From Adiantum capillus-veneris (lineage: Eukaryota > Streptophyta > Polypodiopsida > Polypodiales > Pteridaceae), in NCBI GenBank assembly GCA_014529385.2, contig CM043947.1, positions 103,817,811 through 103,881,810 on the forward strand: a stretch of DNA of 64,000 bases, read 5' to 3'. A program made the position numbers and the translations under genes. The number at the start of each line of letters is the position of its first letter. The first letter of the stretch is position 1. The notes under the pieces are model-generated. The model made no database searches. It worked only from the letters and a program-made list of their open reading frames with translations, and was not told where the DNA came from. Shown here in pieces: positions 1 to 12,200 of this stretch.

Positions 1-1347
1 ATGCTTCATATGGAGTAATAGACTGCAAAGCTTTCGTAGGACACCGGTTTAGTACATAAGTGACACACATGATGGCCTCAAGCCAAAAAGAATGCGGCAA
101 AGCTTGACTTTTGACCATACATCGTGCCATTTCCATTAGTAACCTATTTTTCCTCTCAGCAACACCATTCTGCTGAGGTGTATAAGGCACTGTACATTGG
201 TGTTTTATCCCACGACTAGCCAAAAATGCATTCAATTCATGAGACATATACTCCGCCCCTCGATCAGAATCGGAAGGGTGCTCATAGTATATTTCGAGAC
301 ATTTTCAGCCATAGCCAAAAATTGTTTGCAGCACATAAAAACTTCGGACTTTGCTTTAAGCGGAAATACCCATGCATGCCTGGAGTAATCATCAATGAAA
401 GTCACAAAGTAAAGGTAATTGCCCAAGGACGGAGTTTGCATGGGCCCACAAACATCACTATGCACAAGCTGCAACCTGCATGTGGCCCGAACTAAACCAT
501 CCTTTGGAAACTTAGAACGCTGCATCTTACCCAAAATACAGCCTTCACAAACATGTTTGACAGGTGCTTCAAGAGACGGCAAAGAAGCAACCATATTAGA
601 TTTCTGCAAACGTAGCAAAACTGGCAAAATTCAAATGACCAAAACATGCATGCCATATTAGATTTCTCCAAACGTAGCAAAACTGGCAAAATTCAGATGA
701 CCAAAACGTGCATGCCAAAGTTTTGCATCTGAAATAGCCCTTGAATCTGTAACAGCATTAGTAAAATTTTGTCCACACTTTTCATACAAAGTGAGCTTAT
801 ACAGCCCACGGCACAAAAGGCCAGATGCAACACTTTCATCACCAAAACTGAGATCATGAACTGTACATCTGTCATCCACAAATTTGACTACAAGTCCAAG
901 TCTAGCAAGTGCAGATACAGACAAAAGATTCTTCTTGATCCCAGGTACATAAAGTGCATCAACAAGTGTGAAGGAACTACCATTGGCAGCAGTAAGCACA
1001 ATCTTTCCAACTCCCTGAACCAGATAAGAGGCATTGTTGGCACAAGTGACTGAATTCCCATGAGGGACAGACTCGAGAGAGGTAAACAATTCATGATGTG
1101 AGGTAATGTGCTTTGTAGCACCACTGTTGAAATACCACACATGTGAATCTGCAGCAACCGACAATCATGCGTCATGGAAAACAGGATTGTAAGTCCACTC
1201 TACGCTAAAATCCCATTCTGCATCAACATCAGCATCACAGTCTCCTTTCACAGAAGACTCAACAATGGCTGCATTTGTAGTGGAACCAGTATTTGCAGTG
1301 GAACCACCCTCTTTCTTCTTAGCCTCTTTGGCCTTCAACTTAGACAT
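1..1347 (-). pseudogene. Copia pol remnant: protease, GAG-pre-integrase, integrase (partial)
   Basis: Coding for the Copia polyprotein that matures particles and integrates cDNA. The protease region (about 658-1164) reads WYFNSGATKHIT; the family motif is D-S/T-G, so the catalytic Asp is Asn here. An in-frame TGA at 1165-1167 separates it from the upstream spacer (1168-1347). The GAG-pre-integrase ends with LWHARFGHLNF. Integrase follows in 232-627 (CEGCILGKMQRSKFP, then LVHSDVCGPMQTPSLGNYLYFVTFIDDYSRHAW) and continues past other breaks to the left edge, where YTPQQNGVAERKNR carries the third catalytic residue, Glu. The frame is broken between 591 and 714 by a tandem duplication. Non-functional. 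Confidence 0.88.
591..714. repeat. 62-bp tandem duplication inside Copia pol
   Basis: Units 591-652 and 653-714 differ at three positions. The unit is not a multiple of three, so the extra copy shifts the pol frame between GAG-pre-integrase and integrase. Because it lies in a coding region that is single-copy in this family, it arose after or at insertion of this copy. Confidence 0.92.
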
Positions 1348-2235
1348 GACTTGATCAAGTGATCATTAGCTTTACAATAATGGCAACGCATTTTCTTTTT
1401 TCCCTTATCACCAGAATTGCCAGACGAAGTGCTACCAGCAGAAGCATTAGGAACAGAAGTTTTGCCACTCGCAGCAGAACCATAAGAAGTGGTTGCATTG
1501 CTGTTACCACCCTTTCTTTGAGAAGCAATAAAAGACTGTTCAACTGCATGCTGTCTTGTCTTGTTTTTTTCTGGAAAGTGACTCTTGCAACATCAATGTG
1601 CATAATGCATCAAACTTGACAACTTCAGGATTTCCTTGGGTCATCAGTCTCCAAGTACTAGCAATAGTCTAGTAGGAATCTGGTAAGGCATCAAGAACAG
1701 TCTGCACAAGGGAACTGTTTGAAATGACTTCACCTGCAGAAATAAGTTGCTCATTGATATCCTTGACACTAGCAAGGAAAGTGTCCATGTCATCTTCCTC
1801 ATGCATAATCTTTGACTCCAACTCTTTACGCAGCAAAGCAATTTTAGCCTCATTGCGACTTGCATAAAGACCAACCAAAGTATCCCAAGCCTATTTTGTA
1901 GATTTTGCTGAATGAATGTGAGGAACAATGGTGCACTTCACAGAAAACGCAATCAATGCATGAGCCTACGCATCCTTTACATCCCAATGAGCTTGTTCTG
2001 CTGTATGCAAAACAAATCTAATAGCAGCAATCCTTGCAGCAAGACTTGCAACATCCTCAACATCGCTTGCATCCTTGGAACCGAGACGTACATCAATGCC
2101 CTGCACAATGTTCCAGATGCCCTTTGACACAAGAACATGTTGCATCATATAAGCCCACATAGGGTAATTGTCTCCATCCAACCTATCCTCAACAACAAAC
2201 ATCTTGAACACATCTGTGTTGTTGTTGTTAGCCAT
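1344..2235 (-). pseudogene. Copia gag remnant (UBN2-type) with zinc knuckle
   Basis: Structural capsid protein gene. The likely start is the ATG at 2233-2235, giving MANNNNTDVFKMF followed by RLDGDNYPMWAYMMQHVL, the usual N-terminus of plant Copia gag. The middle block (1669-1878) has VGLYASRNEAKIALLRKELE and a VLDALPDSY ending, typical of UBN2. The nucleocapsid zinc knuckle C-HY-C-KAND-H-LIKS-C lies at 1344-1385 and is complete. A TAG near 1966 and a frameshift just after the knuckle disable the gene. Confidence 0.85.
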
Positions 2236-2585
2236 GGTAAATGCTGCACCTGATGTGAAAACTGCCCAAAAATAGGAGAAACGGAGCGGGAACAACACGT
2301 GCTATATAACACAAACCTTAGAAGACTATGAGGCACCTATTATGCAGAAAACGGCATTGACAAAAATTCTGCACAAAATGACGAAATAGCTTGTGTAACA
2401 CTACCTGTAGTAGAAACGGAGGCCGAAATGAGCCCGAATCAAAAGTCTGAGCAGACTTAGCTCTACGGGTGTTCTCCCAAAATATTTGTTGACATGTGAA
2501 TGCTCGCCAAAGCTCACTAAAATTCGAGAAAGTGAGCAGGCGTGTGCTGGAGCAGCTGACGACTAAGCCCGGGAGGACTCATCCT

Positions 2586-2597
2586 GCTCTGATACCA
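2586..2597 (-). promoter_or_regulatory. Primer-binding site (initiator Met tRNA type)
   Basis: Minus strand reads TGGTATCAGAGC, the standard plant Copia primer site complementary to initiator Met tRNA. It sits two bases inside the LTR end at 2600, which fixes element orientation. Confidence 0.9.
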
Positions 2598-2599
2598 AT

Positions 2600-2811
2600 T
2601 GTTGGAATTAGGGTTGCAGAGAAATGCACACAGCTTGGAGAAGACGAAGGAAGCTCAAGGAACACAATAGAGAGTGTGTTACTTAGTATGCAATGGAAAG
2701 ATAGATAGCCCTAGAGTGATGGGCGTATATACAATGCTTGGGGGAAAAAACCTCCTAAAGAGGGAAAAAATGCCCCGGCGGTCCTAGTGTGTTCACACAC
2801 ATCACTACCAC
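2600..2811 (-). repeat. 5' LTR of the left Copia element (outer end estimated)
   Basis: The inner end is clear: plus strand starts TGTTGGAATTAGGG next to the primer site. The outer end is chosen as the ACCACA near 2811, but other CA ends up to about 2863 fit equally well. A TATATAC box (minus strand, about 2730) and GGGG-rich blocks fit a short Copia LTR. Confidence 0.5.
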
Positions 2812-5578
2812 ATGTATATGGTAACATAGATTGTATAAGTTAATCCTTGGTTAGAGCTCCCACATGATTACTTTTTGACCTAAGAAACCTTGGCTAAGGT
2901 ATAAAAGCCAACTTTGTAAAGTTATTATACATTAGGAAGAGAATGGAATCTAGGAGGGCCTCTTTATTTGGCAGTTTAAGAAAGTGAAACCTTTCGTATT
3001 AAGAAAGTATCAAAGGAGAGATTTTTAATTCAAAGAGGCCATGCTCAATGCATAGATTGCAGATCTATAATCTCCACGCATATCAAAGATCATATGTGGG
3101 ACTTATGGAAGGCCTAAAATCATAAAATTGCCCACCTCCTTTTTGGAAAAAAAGTGCATCCTTTGACCACTCTTACACATCTCTTACACGCACCATTCTT
3201 GCACACATGGCACACTCCTATTTGTCAAAATGTTAATCACTTCCATAAGCTCATGGCAAATAAAGAGGTCCACCTAGACCCCATCCTCTTCTTAATGAAT
3301 GTTTTTAGATAATGAAATATACAGTGTGAGCTTACTGCGCTCTCCTCTCTCCTTCTCTTGCTTCTATCTCCCTTGTCGATTGTCACACTGCAGTGCCGCT
3401 TGTTGTGTTGCACCATATGTAAGAGCTCTATGCGTTGACATAAGCATATCACACTAAATTGTAGCATTTTATGTCGCCAATCCATGGCCTAAATTTCATC
3501 ATAAGTAGAAATGTATGCTAGGAAATCACAAAGTAAGTATAGGTGGGATATCAGGGCATCATTGCTAAGCATTTAGATGCATTCGGGGTCAAAAACGATT
3601 AGGTCAAAATCTCTGCTGTTAATAATCGCAATTTTTTCCACTCATTGAAAGTGAGATTTGAGACCATAAGCATGTGTGCTTAGGTCTTATATACTTGTCC
3701 TAGAAGTTTTATAGCATTTGGATGTCGTTTGATGCTATAACATTCATGGTTTGCTTGTCAATTAGCGACTAGCTTTTAATAACTTAGGTCATTTGAGTGT
3801 AGCTTGAGTTAGATGCAAGATGTCTCCTATTTTCCAAGAGAGTGACACCCTCTTGTAGCCTCCATGCACTACTTGAGTCAGATTCGTCCCATGGAATGAT
3901 AATTATGTTTGTGGTTCTTTCTATGTCTGCAACAATAAGATAAGAGTGAGGCTTGGAAGCTCACCCACATTCGATTTAGCTTATTGCATGCTAGGAGCTT
4001 GGGAGGTGCTTATTGTAATAGCTTGTGTATCAAGTGACATGCACATTTTTGTTGCACATGGGTCCTTGCACTTGGACGTGGGTAGGGAGACCGCCTTTCA
4101 TTGCTTAAGGTAACCCAACTTCTGTAAGCATAGTGTTCGGCCCTAGCTAGAGCCGATTGCATATTCTTGCACGTTTCAAACCAAGGTCAAAGGAGCTGTA
4201 GCTACAATATTCTATGGACCCGTTCCAAGGTCCAAGGAAGAAACATGAGTAGTTCAAAAATCTTATATGGGATGAAACATGAGTGAAAGAAGATTGTGTA
4301 GACCTTCATAACACAAAAACGAGCGGTTTTTAAAAACGAAGAGAATACTCATGGTAGGATTGCGTTTCACCCTTCATTGAGCTTAAAATCATGACCTGTA
4401 AAATGCATGGGTCTCATTATTTAATGTATATAATCCTTGCCTCCTTCAGTTTGATTTGAGTGCATGTGCATGGCCGTTGCCCAAATAGCTAGGCCGAAGT
4501 GAGAAAAAAATACAAAAGGGGGCTCAACACCATGTGTGGGGAGAATCCCCTGCCCATGAGCACACCCAATGGAGAAAGGGGCCGGTATGAACTAGACTTT
4601 GACTCCTAGAGCACAGCCTGGAGGATCAGAGCTGGGAGGGTGGCTAGCATGGGACGCAGGACTCAGAGATTTAAAACATGTCACAAAAAGATTGACTATT
4701 GAAAAAATTGTTCATTTTAGGCCAAAAGTAAATTAACTGCAACTATTACATTTGGCTCAAATTGATCAAGAGTAATACCAAAGACTCTATGCATGATTAC
4801 AAACATCTTTGGTGAAGGCTCATAGAGTTTGGATCACAAAACAGACCAAAAACTTGGAAAAATTTGAAGTTTTTACTGTTTGTCAAGAAATTGTGTCTGA
4901 CTTGGATAATTGCTTCAATTTGTGTGAAACTTGACTCAGAGGCTTATCTTGAAGTGTTTTATTAGCGAGTAGCATCAAACTTCCAAAAAGATGTCAGAAT
5001 TAGCAAGATGTAATAATCATGATTATTTACATTTGCCCCAAATCAAAGTGTTTTTGTTCAAATAGCAATACCACAAGCTTGGGCATGATGTATTGAGCAT
5101 TCAAATCAAGTCTATAGACTACAACAAGGTGTCTATAGAACTACAACAAGGTGTCTATATGGCAAAAAAAGTCCAAAAAGTCAATGGTCAGGTCTGAGTT
5201 TCATCGGATCCAAATTAGTACATGATATTTTAGTTTCCAGGTTGTAGATTAGTCCTTTAGCTCTTTGCAAGGGTAGAATTTGGAAATCTCATTTGTTGAC
5301 TTACTTAGCTCAGATTGAAGTGATATACACATACCAATCACAATAGTAAGCAAAATTGTACAGTCTTTGAGAGAAAACAGCTAGGTTGCATGCAAAGAAT
5401 TAGGTTACTATCACCTGAACTAGGTTGCATGCAAAGAATTGGGAGCTTGACACGAGCTGAATTCAAGTCAAGTGAAAAAGCAGATAACAATCGAATCCAC
5501 AGGAAAGTACTCTATCTAGGGATTAACAAGTCTATATGAATCTTAGACCTGGTCGTACACTAGCAGATCAAGTCATAC
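2812..5578. other. No recognisable gene; possible leader or LTR of element E
   Basis: AT-rich sequence with short stop-ridden ORFs only. It holds a TATAAAAG box on the plus strand near 2900, a 20-bp direct duplication near 5110-5155 and a 30-bp duplication near 5383-5442. Its position just upstream of the plus-strand gag at 5579 means it could contain the decayed 5' LTR and leader of element E, but I found no matching second LTR. Confidence 0.4.
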
Positions 5579-6346
5579 TTGGAGAGACCACAAGTAGGGT
5601 ATCCACCACAGAGTGTGAATCAAGGTGATCAATTCGGCACTATCTTTGAAGAAGTCCCAAACACTTATTCTGACTCAACATCTGTAGTGTCTACCTATTC
5701 AACTCAGTCAAGAACCAGAACAACAATGCAATATAAGCACATACTCACCTTTTATAAGACTAATGTCCATGGAGCTCAGGTTTACCTGGATCCTAATGAA
5801 GAGTATGCCATTCGCATTGATGACCATGACATAGAGTTTGAAGAGGAAATCAAGGCAAACAAACAAGGAAAAATGTATATGGATAAAAATGGAACTGTGT
5901 AAAAGTTGAAAATCTTGATGTGATAGACAAATGGGGGTTAGAATTGAATACAATAATTCCGGATATGGCAACACAAGAAGGTCCACCGACTTTAGAATTT
6001 GAGGGCTACGATAAAGTTGATATAAAATCTTTGAAATGGCTAAGCACTGATAATCATAGGATTGGAGTCTATTGTTGGGAGGATAGGAACGTCAAGGATA
6101 TTTTATGGACCTCTCATGCCAAGCTAGGGGCAGTTAACACCCATGAAGATCATCTATATCTTCAAGATCAAGGACAACGGTTCAACAAATCTACCATCTT
6201 ACTTGTTTAGGGATTGTTATAGCAATAACATTGTTATGATGAGTCCTTAGGAGGTAGAACAGACCATATATTAAGGATACTTTATAAGCGATTGTATATT
6301 GGGACAAGGACCTGATCCTATTCCAAGAGAGGAATTCTATGAGAAA
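5579..6346 (+). pseudogene. Gypsy-like element E, 5' coding part (left of chromovirus A)
   Basis: Two adjoining open stretches, 5579-5902 (107 codons) and 5920-6210 (96 codons), then a decayed tail up to the chromovirus A insertion. The second contains MATQEGPPTLEFEGYDKVD and WTSHAKLGAVNTHEDHLYLQ. I do not recognise a domain. I assign it to element E because it has the same strand as the gag at 32131 and lies directly across the chromovirus target site, so one element was probably split in two. The first stretch has a Ser/Thr/Tyr-rich N-terminus. It could instead be an unrelated decayed ORF. Confidence 0.5.
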
Positions 6347-6351
6347 TCCTT

Positions 6352-7282
6352 TGTGAGGTCCCCACCCGGCGTATCAACCAGCGGATTTGATGGTGAACCT
6401 GGTGGCCACTAGATCTATTGTGGAAGCAAACAAAATGGTTCAGGGCTCGACTAGTGGATGATCTCTCATCACAAAGTGAGTCGAGTTCGAGCCTACTAGC
6501 AAGGAGATCTAGCTCCACCTCGCAGGGGCAGCGTACTTAAACTATCTAGCGATCCTAAGACCCACCTTCCAAGAGGAGAGAAACCCCCGAGTGCCTTTTT
6601 CCCCATGTTTCAGAGGCACGTACTCTCGAGATTTCACCGCTCTAGGGCCAATGAGTATTACTAATATCGAAATAAGCACTATGGGGACAGAGAGTTTCCG
6701 ACCAATCGGAACCACCCATCTCATAGGCATTGGCAACCTGAGCCAAGCTCCCACTTTCCACCCCCACACTCACACTTCCTTGTGTGACCTAATTACTACC
6801 ACAATGATTGTTCAACATAAACATTCCTTCATTAATTTCGAATCACATTGTTCGTTAAGAGAGCCCTTCAACCAGTATTGCAAAAAACACCAAGACAGTA
6901 TTCTAGTAAAAATTCTACTCAAACTTATTCATTAAAATTCCAATGTTCTGGAGGTACAACATCCCCCCTCCAGCGAGAGTTTACTCCTCCCGTTGTTGCC
7001 TAGCTGCCCATACAACTAGGTATGTCCACCGCATAGAAAGCACGACATGGACACTCCCACCGCATAGAAAGCAAGTCGTGGGTTCCCACCACATAGAAAG
7101 CAAGTCGTGGGTATTCACCGCATAAAAAGCAAGTCGTGGATTCAAGAGCCCTTAACGAGGAACTCAGCCCCCTGTGATCAGTAGGGGGGTCAGGACTGAT
7201 TCAACATTGGAAATAAAATGAACATGTCGAGCTAAATTTTCCCTAGCAGACATTCTTTCCTATTGCAAACAGTATATCCAAA
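6352..7282 (-). repeat. Chromovirus A 3' LTR, left segment
   Basis: Matches 28497 onward of the 5' LTR for its whole length with scattered substitutions, apart from a 664-bp duplicated block present only in the 5' LTR. Includes four imperfect copies (about 7025-7140) of a roughly 30-bp unit built on CGCATAGAAAGCAAGTCGTG. Broken at 7282 by Tat A. Confidence 0.9.
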
Positions 7283-9196
7283 TGAGAGGCGGAAGTGAAA
7301 AAATAGACCCGGTGGCCTCTACACCAAGACTATGCAGAATGGCCTCATCATGGGGAATACACAATAGGGGCACCACCTAGCAAGATATGCGGCTAGGACG
7401 CATACATATACACAATGAAGCATGCATGGAAAACAATTTCAAGATCCACGCCCAAATGTGGAATGGGGTGGTCGGAGAATAAGGTGAGTGAGTGAGAATG
7501 GGCTCACTACGCGTGCATGTAGTAAGGAAGATAACGAGGTCAGGGATATATGCAAGTATGCTCACTTCTCATACAAAAGGTGGCGAATCCGCAAACCTCA
7601 ATATGGAAGTAGCAAGATGATAGGAATATGAGAGGGAGAGAGAGTGTGTGTGTATGGTGGCGAATCCGCACACCTTTACATAAGCAGAAAAAAATGGCAA
7701 GGAACAAGCATATACCATACTCACAATGAGATGTATCCAAAGCGACACAAAGTATGCAACCAAGATGGAGTGTATTGATTGCTTGCAAAAGATGAATACA
7801 ATAGGTAGCGTATGGCAGGAAAATGAGAAGGGAACAAGATCGTAGGAGGCATAATGGAGAGATGGGAGTTGATGGCGAGGAATATCATGAGTGTGTCCAC
7901 CCTTCTTCTTCTTGAAATTGTGCCTTCAACCCTTAATTACAAGTGGTGTGGAGGTGTGGTGCTCATCTTTTGTGCATGGTGATGGTGATGATGATGGTGT
8001 TGTGATTATGTGATTAGGGTTCATGCTACAAGCATGTAGCACAAGAGTGTGTATGGATAGGTGTGTGTGTGTGTGTGTTCTCTCCCCCAAGTGAGCTCTC
8101 ATGGCCTCCTTATATAGGGAAGGAGGGAAGGATTTAGCAATATTTCTATTTGAGGTGAGTGTCCCACTTTGGTGACTAGGAAAATGGGGTGCATGTGACT
8201 GTGGCTCCCATCTTGTCTCCTCATTATTTAAAATACCAGAGTCAATAGAGAGAGGAAAAGAGAGAATGTGGGTAGGATGTAGAGGATAGAAAATATTTAC
8301 AATAGTCTAGCTTTGGATAGACATAAGCTTATTAGGGAGAGAAGAGAGAGGTAAGAAAATTATAAGAGAGGTTATCTAAGGTGGATATTTGTTGATGAGG
8401 ATGGATCCTCCAGAAATGGTGATAGAATTACTCTAGACTAGCCAAGACCTCATTAAAAGAGCCTTGTCTCTTGTAATCATGCTTGAAGACTTGTAGAACC
8501 ATAGCCATTCTAGAAGGAAGAAAAGTGGGGATGGCCTGTGTCACCATTACACGAGAAAACTGGGGTCCACTACAAAAATCATATCTCCGTGTTCATAACT
8601 CCAAAAATTCTGAAAAAAATTGAGCTAAAAGTTGAGATCACGAGCTACATCCTTCATGTTGAACGCTCCTTCCGATTCGGGGTTTTTCTTTACTTAAAAA
8701 AATTCAGCCAAATAATCTATTATTTGTGGCTGCAAAAGTCTTTTGGTGGTCCCCTTTGAGTGGACTTCTCTCTTGCCTTCAAGTGTAAGCTCCTTCATGT
8801 GTATGAAAACATGACCTAGAGTGTTGAAAAGATTGGCAATCATCTAGATGGAGGTATTCTTGAAATTTGAAAGTGGGGTTGAGGTCTTAAAATGAAAACT
8901 AGTGAATAAAATATTTGGTAGAGTGGAATAATATACATACATGAAAAAAAATATATTAGAAAATACTAGAATATATATATTTAATATTTTTAAGGTCAAA
9001 AGAGAGATCAACAAAGAAAGCTTACTTATTATGCTACATTGTGATTGATTAGCATAAGTATTATTTATTTAATAAAGGCTAAAACGTTTGTGAAAAAGGA
9101 AGAAAAAAATCAAAAGTAACTTATATAATGGGAAATATTTTGATAAAAGGGCAAAAATATATGGGAGGGTTCCCATGCATGGAAAAGCTTTCCTCA
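7283..9196 (-). repeat. Tat A 3' LTR
   Basis: Starts TGAGAGGCGG and ends CTTTCCTCA, matching the TGAGAGCGG start and TCA end of the Tat B LTRs. Both share an AGGGGCACCACC block near the start. A TATATAAGG promoter box lies on the minus strand at 8108-8116. The outer 600 bp are AT-rich, as in Tat B. A short GT run lies near 8060. No partner LTR survives. Confidence 0.8.
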
Positions 9197-9211
9197 TTAG
9201 CCCTCCCCCTA
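9197..9211 (-). promoter_or_regulatory. Polypurine tract of Tat A
   Basis: Minus strand reads TTAGGGGGAGGGCTAA directly before the LTR start TGAGG. Such tracts prime plus-strand cDNA synthesis and mark the inner edge of the 3' LTR. Confidence 0.75.
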
Positions 9212-9224
9212 AGGCTAGAGGTAT

Positions 9225-12200
9225 TCATGCCTCTAGCGTTGTACCTGATTCTTCTTCAATTGAGGTGGAGGAGTCTCCCTCCTCGGGGATTTCCATCATA
9301 GGTGTTTGATCAAATCTCAAAAAGTACTGCTTCAACCTCCATCCATTGATACGTGTTTTGTGGAGCCTACCATCTGCATCCATCAATCGGTAACTACCAT
9401 TGGCGTAGCGCTTTCTAATGACAAATGGCCCTTCCCATCTGGGTGAAAACTTTTTATCCTTCCTAGTGTCAAACATGTTATCATACCGTAGGACCAACAT
9501 ACCTTTCTTGAGACCTTTTGCCCTAAGTCCCTTGTTGAAGGTAAGTCAACGTTGCTCTGCCTGTGCTGCATAATAGTTGATAGCATCTTCTCTGTCTAGT
9601 TGAATCCTCTCTAGATCAAGAATGTGGTTGTGGAGATGAGCATTAGGACGTTCCACCTGCCCAGCTAGCATCCTGAGACTAGCCAATTGTACTTCAATGG
9701 GTAAAATGGCTTCCTTACCAAACACCAAGTGATATGGTGTGAACCCAAGGGATGTGCGAAATGAAGTGCGATAAGCCCAAAGTGCAGCCATAAGATGCTT
9801 GTCCCAATCACTTTTGTGATTGTTTACATGCTTAGTGATGATCTTGCAGATCATACCATTTACCTTTTCCACCAAACCATTGCATTGTGGGTAGTAGGGA
9901 GTTGAGTGTCGTCGTGAGATACCTAACTTCTCCATTAGCTCTCCTACAAGGTCTCCTCTAAAACCTGGTCCTCTGTCAGCAATTATTTCAAGAGGAGTGC
10001 CAAAACGGCAACAAATGTTTTCAAATACGAACTTAGCCACTTCCTTAGCTGTAATCCGGGTGGTGGCAACTGCTTCAGCCCACCTGGTCATGTAGTCCAC
10101 ACCCATGATGATATAAAATTTACCTGATTGGCTCCTTGGCAAAGGCCCAATAGCATCAATTCCCCATTTCTCAAATGGTCCATATGAGATTATAGGAGTC
10201 TGTGGCTCATATGTGAGCCTCCTATCCCCTGCCTTTTGACATTCCTTGCATGTTTTACACCAATGATGCACATCCCTATGTAGACTAGGCCATACAAACC
10301 CGGCTTGTAGAATCTTTCTACCAGTGATGTCAAGTGCAAAGTGTCCTCCGCAAACACCATCATGGCAACTTGAAATGATTTCAGTGATCTCTCTACAGAG
10401 AGGTACACGCCTAAGAATTTGATCCTTACCCTTGCAGTAGAGGTCGTCATTGATAAGGAGGTATTTTGTTGCCTTGCGCACAAGCCACTGCTTTTGGCCC
10501 TTAGTAAGATCCTTAGGACACTCTCCTGTGTCCAAGAAACTCATGATGTCAGGCATAGCATCACTACCTTGGAAGAGAGGCAACTTCAACTTGATAGCAC
10601 CCACCACTAAAACATCTTGCAACTTCTCTCTAGCTAGAGCATCTGCTTCTTGATTTTCTGCTCGAGGGACATGATGTAATTGTACAACTTGAAGTTTCCC
10701 TAAAAGTTCCTTGACTTTGCGCAAATGGCCTAGCAAGATATGATTTTTACAAGCCCAAGTTCCTTGTATTTGTTTTATTAAAAGCATGGCATCACCAAAT
10801 ACATTTAACCTTTGAATGCCCTGTGTCACACACCACTTTAACCCAAGAGTTAAAGCTGCATATTCTGCCTCATTGTTAGAGTGAGAATCCAAGAGATTCC
10901 CAATGGAGAAAACCTTATCCCCTTGCTCGTTGAAGATGACAATGCCTGCTGCAGCTTTGTCCACTTTCCTCTTGTAGGCTCCATCAAAGAAAAGAGAGTG
11001 AGCCTCCTCTACCTTAGGGACTTCCAGCACAGGTGTAATATCTTGATCATTTGGCTTTATCTTTAGCTTCTTTTCATAGTGGCGATGAGTGAGAATACCT
11101 CCTAGACTGGCCCTTGTGGAGTTCTCCACTTGCATTGTGTAGTCAAACTCTTGTAGCCTTGTGAGCCATTTGGAAATCCTAGAAGAAACATCCATGTGCT
11201 GCATTACATAAGGAAATACTTCTTCCATTGTTAAGATTATGAATGGTCTAGACAATAAATAAGAGCGAAATTTGGTGGTAGCAAACATTAATGCAAGCAC
11301 CATGTGCTCCACTGCCGTGTATCCCTTTTCTGATGGGGTCATCATTCGACTAGAGAAGTAGATAGGACGCATGAAAGAAGTTTGAGGATCCTTTTGCATC
11401 AATACTGCCCCAAGTGTGTCATTGCCAACACTAGGGTTTACATAAAATGGCTCGTCCCACTTTGGAGGTGCTATGGTGGGAAGTGAAGCTAGAATTTGTT
11501 TTACCTCATTGAATTGTTGTTCATTTTCTTCACTCCAAGTGAAGATCTCTTGATGGGTAACTTGTTGTAAAGGGAGAACCACTTGGGAGAGCAAGTGAAT
11601 GAACCTACTCAAATACCTCACCTTTTGAAGAAAAGAGACCAATTGCTTTGTTGTGGTGGGAGAGGTCAAAGCCACCAAGGCTTGAACCTTGCTTGGGTCA
11701 GCTTCAATGCCGTTGGCCGAGATCACATGGCCAAGAAGAGTAACCTTGCTTTCACCAATGTGGCATTTCTCCACATTGAGTTGGCCACCCAAAGATTGTA
11801 GCCTAGCTAGACCTTCATAAACTTTCTCCAAATGAAGAGAGCGAGAGCTATAAATGCAAAAGTCATCAATAAAAACACGGATTGATTTTCCAAAGAATGG
11901 CTGAAAAACAAATGTCACATATCGCTGAAAAGTGGCTGGAGCATTAGTGAGACCAAAAGGCATAACTCTGTAAGCAAAACATCCCCATGGTGTGATGAAG
12001 GTTGTCTTCTTTTGATCTTCTTCAGCGATGCTACTTTGGAAGTAGCCTGAGTAGCCATCACATACCGTGTAGCGCTCATGTCCTGCTACCTCATTGAGTA
12101 TTTCGTCTTGAAAGGGAAGAGGAAAATGGTCCCTCTTTGTGGCTGCATTAAGAGGCTTGTAATCAACACAAACCCTCCACTTACCATTCTTCTTTGGTGT

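Larger units (their letters stand above)
1..2811 (-). mobile_element. Ty1/Copia LTR retrotransposon, 5' part, truncated by window edge
   Basis: Reading leftwards on the minus strand the order is LTR inner end (2600), initiator-Met-type primer site, gag with zinc knuckle, Copia-type protease, GAG-pre-integrase and integrase. Integrase lying before RT is the Copia order. RT, RNase H and the 3' LTR lie beyond the left edge. The copy is dead: several in-frame stops and frameshifts, including one caused by a 62-bp tandem duplication. The outer LTR end is uncertain because the partner LTR is outside the window, so 2811 is an estimate. Confidence 0.85.

Noticed and set aside
4610-4650. GGATCAGAGCTGGG as a possible primer site for element E
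   Set aside because: Matches the initiator-Met site only with an insertion, and no LTR end precedes it.
7025-7140. Regular units of about 30 bp resembling a CRISPR array (also 29165-29290 and 29830-29950)
   Set aside because: Units are contiguous imperfect tandem repeats without unique spacers and lie within a plant retrotransposon LTR.
10419-10653. Plus-strand ORFs inside Tat A pol
   Set aside because: Lie opposite a 1269-codon open frame with clear enzyme motifs; shadows.
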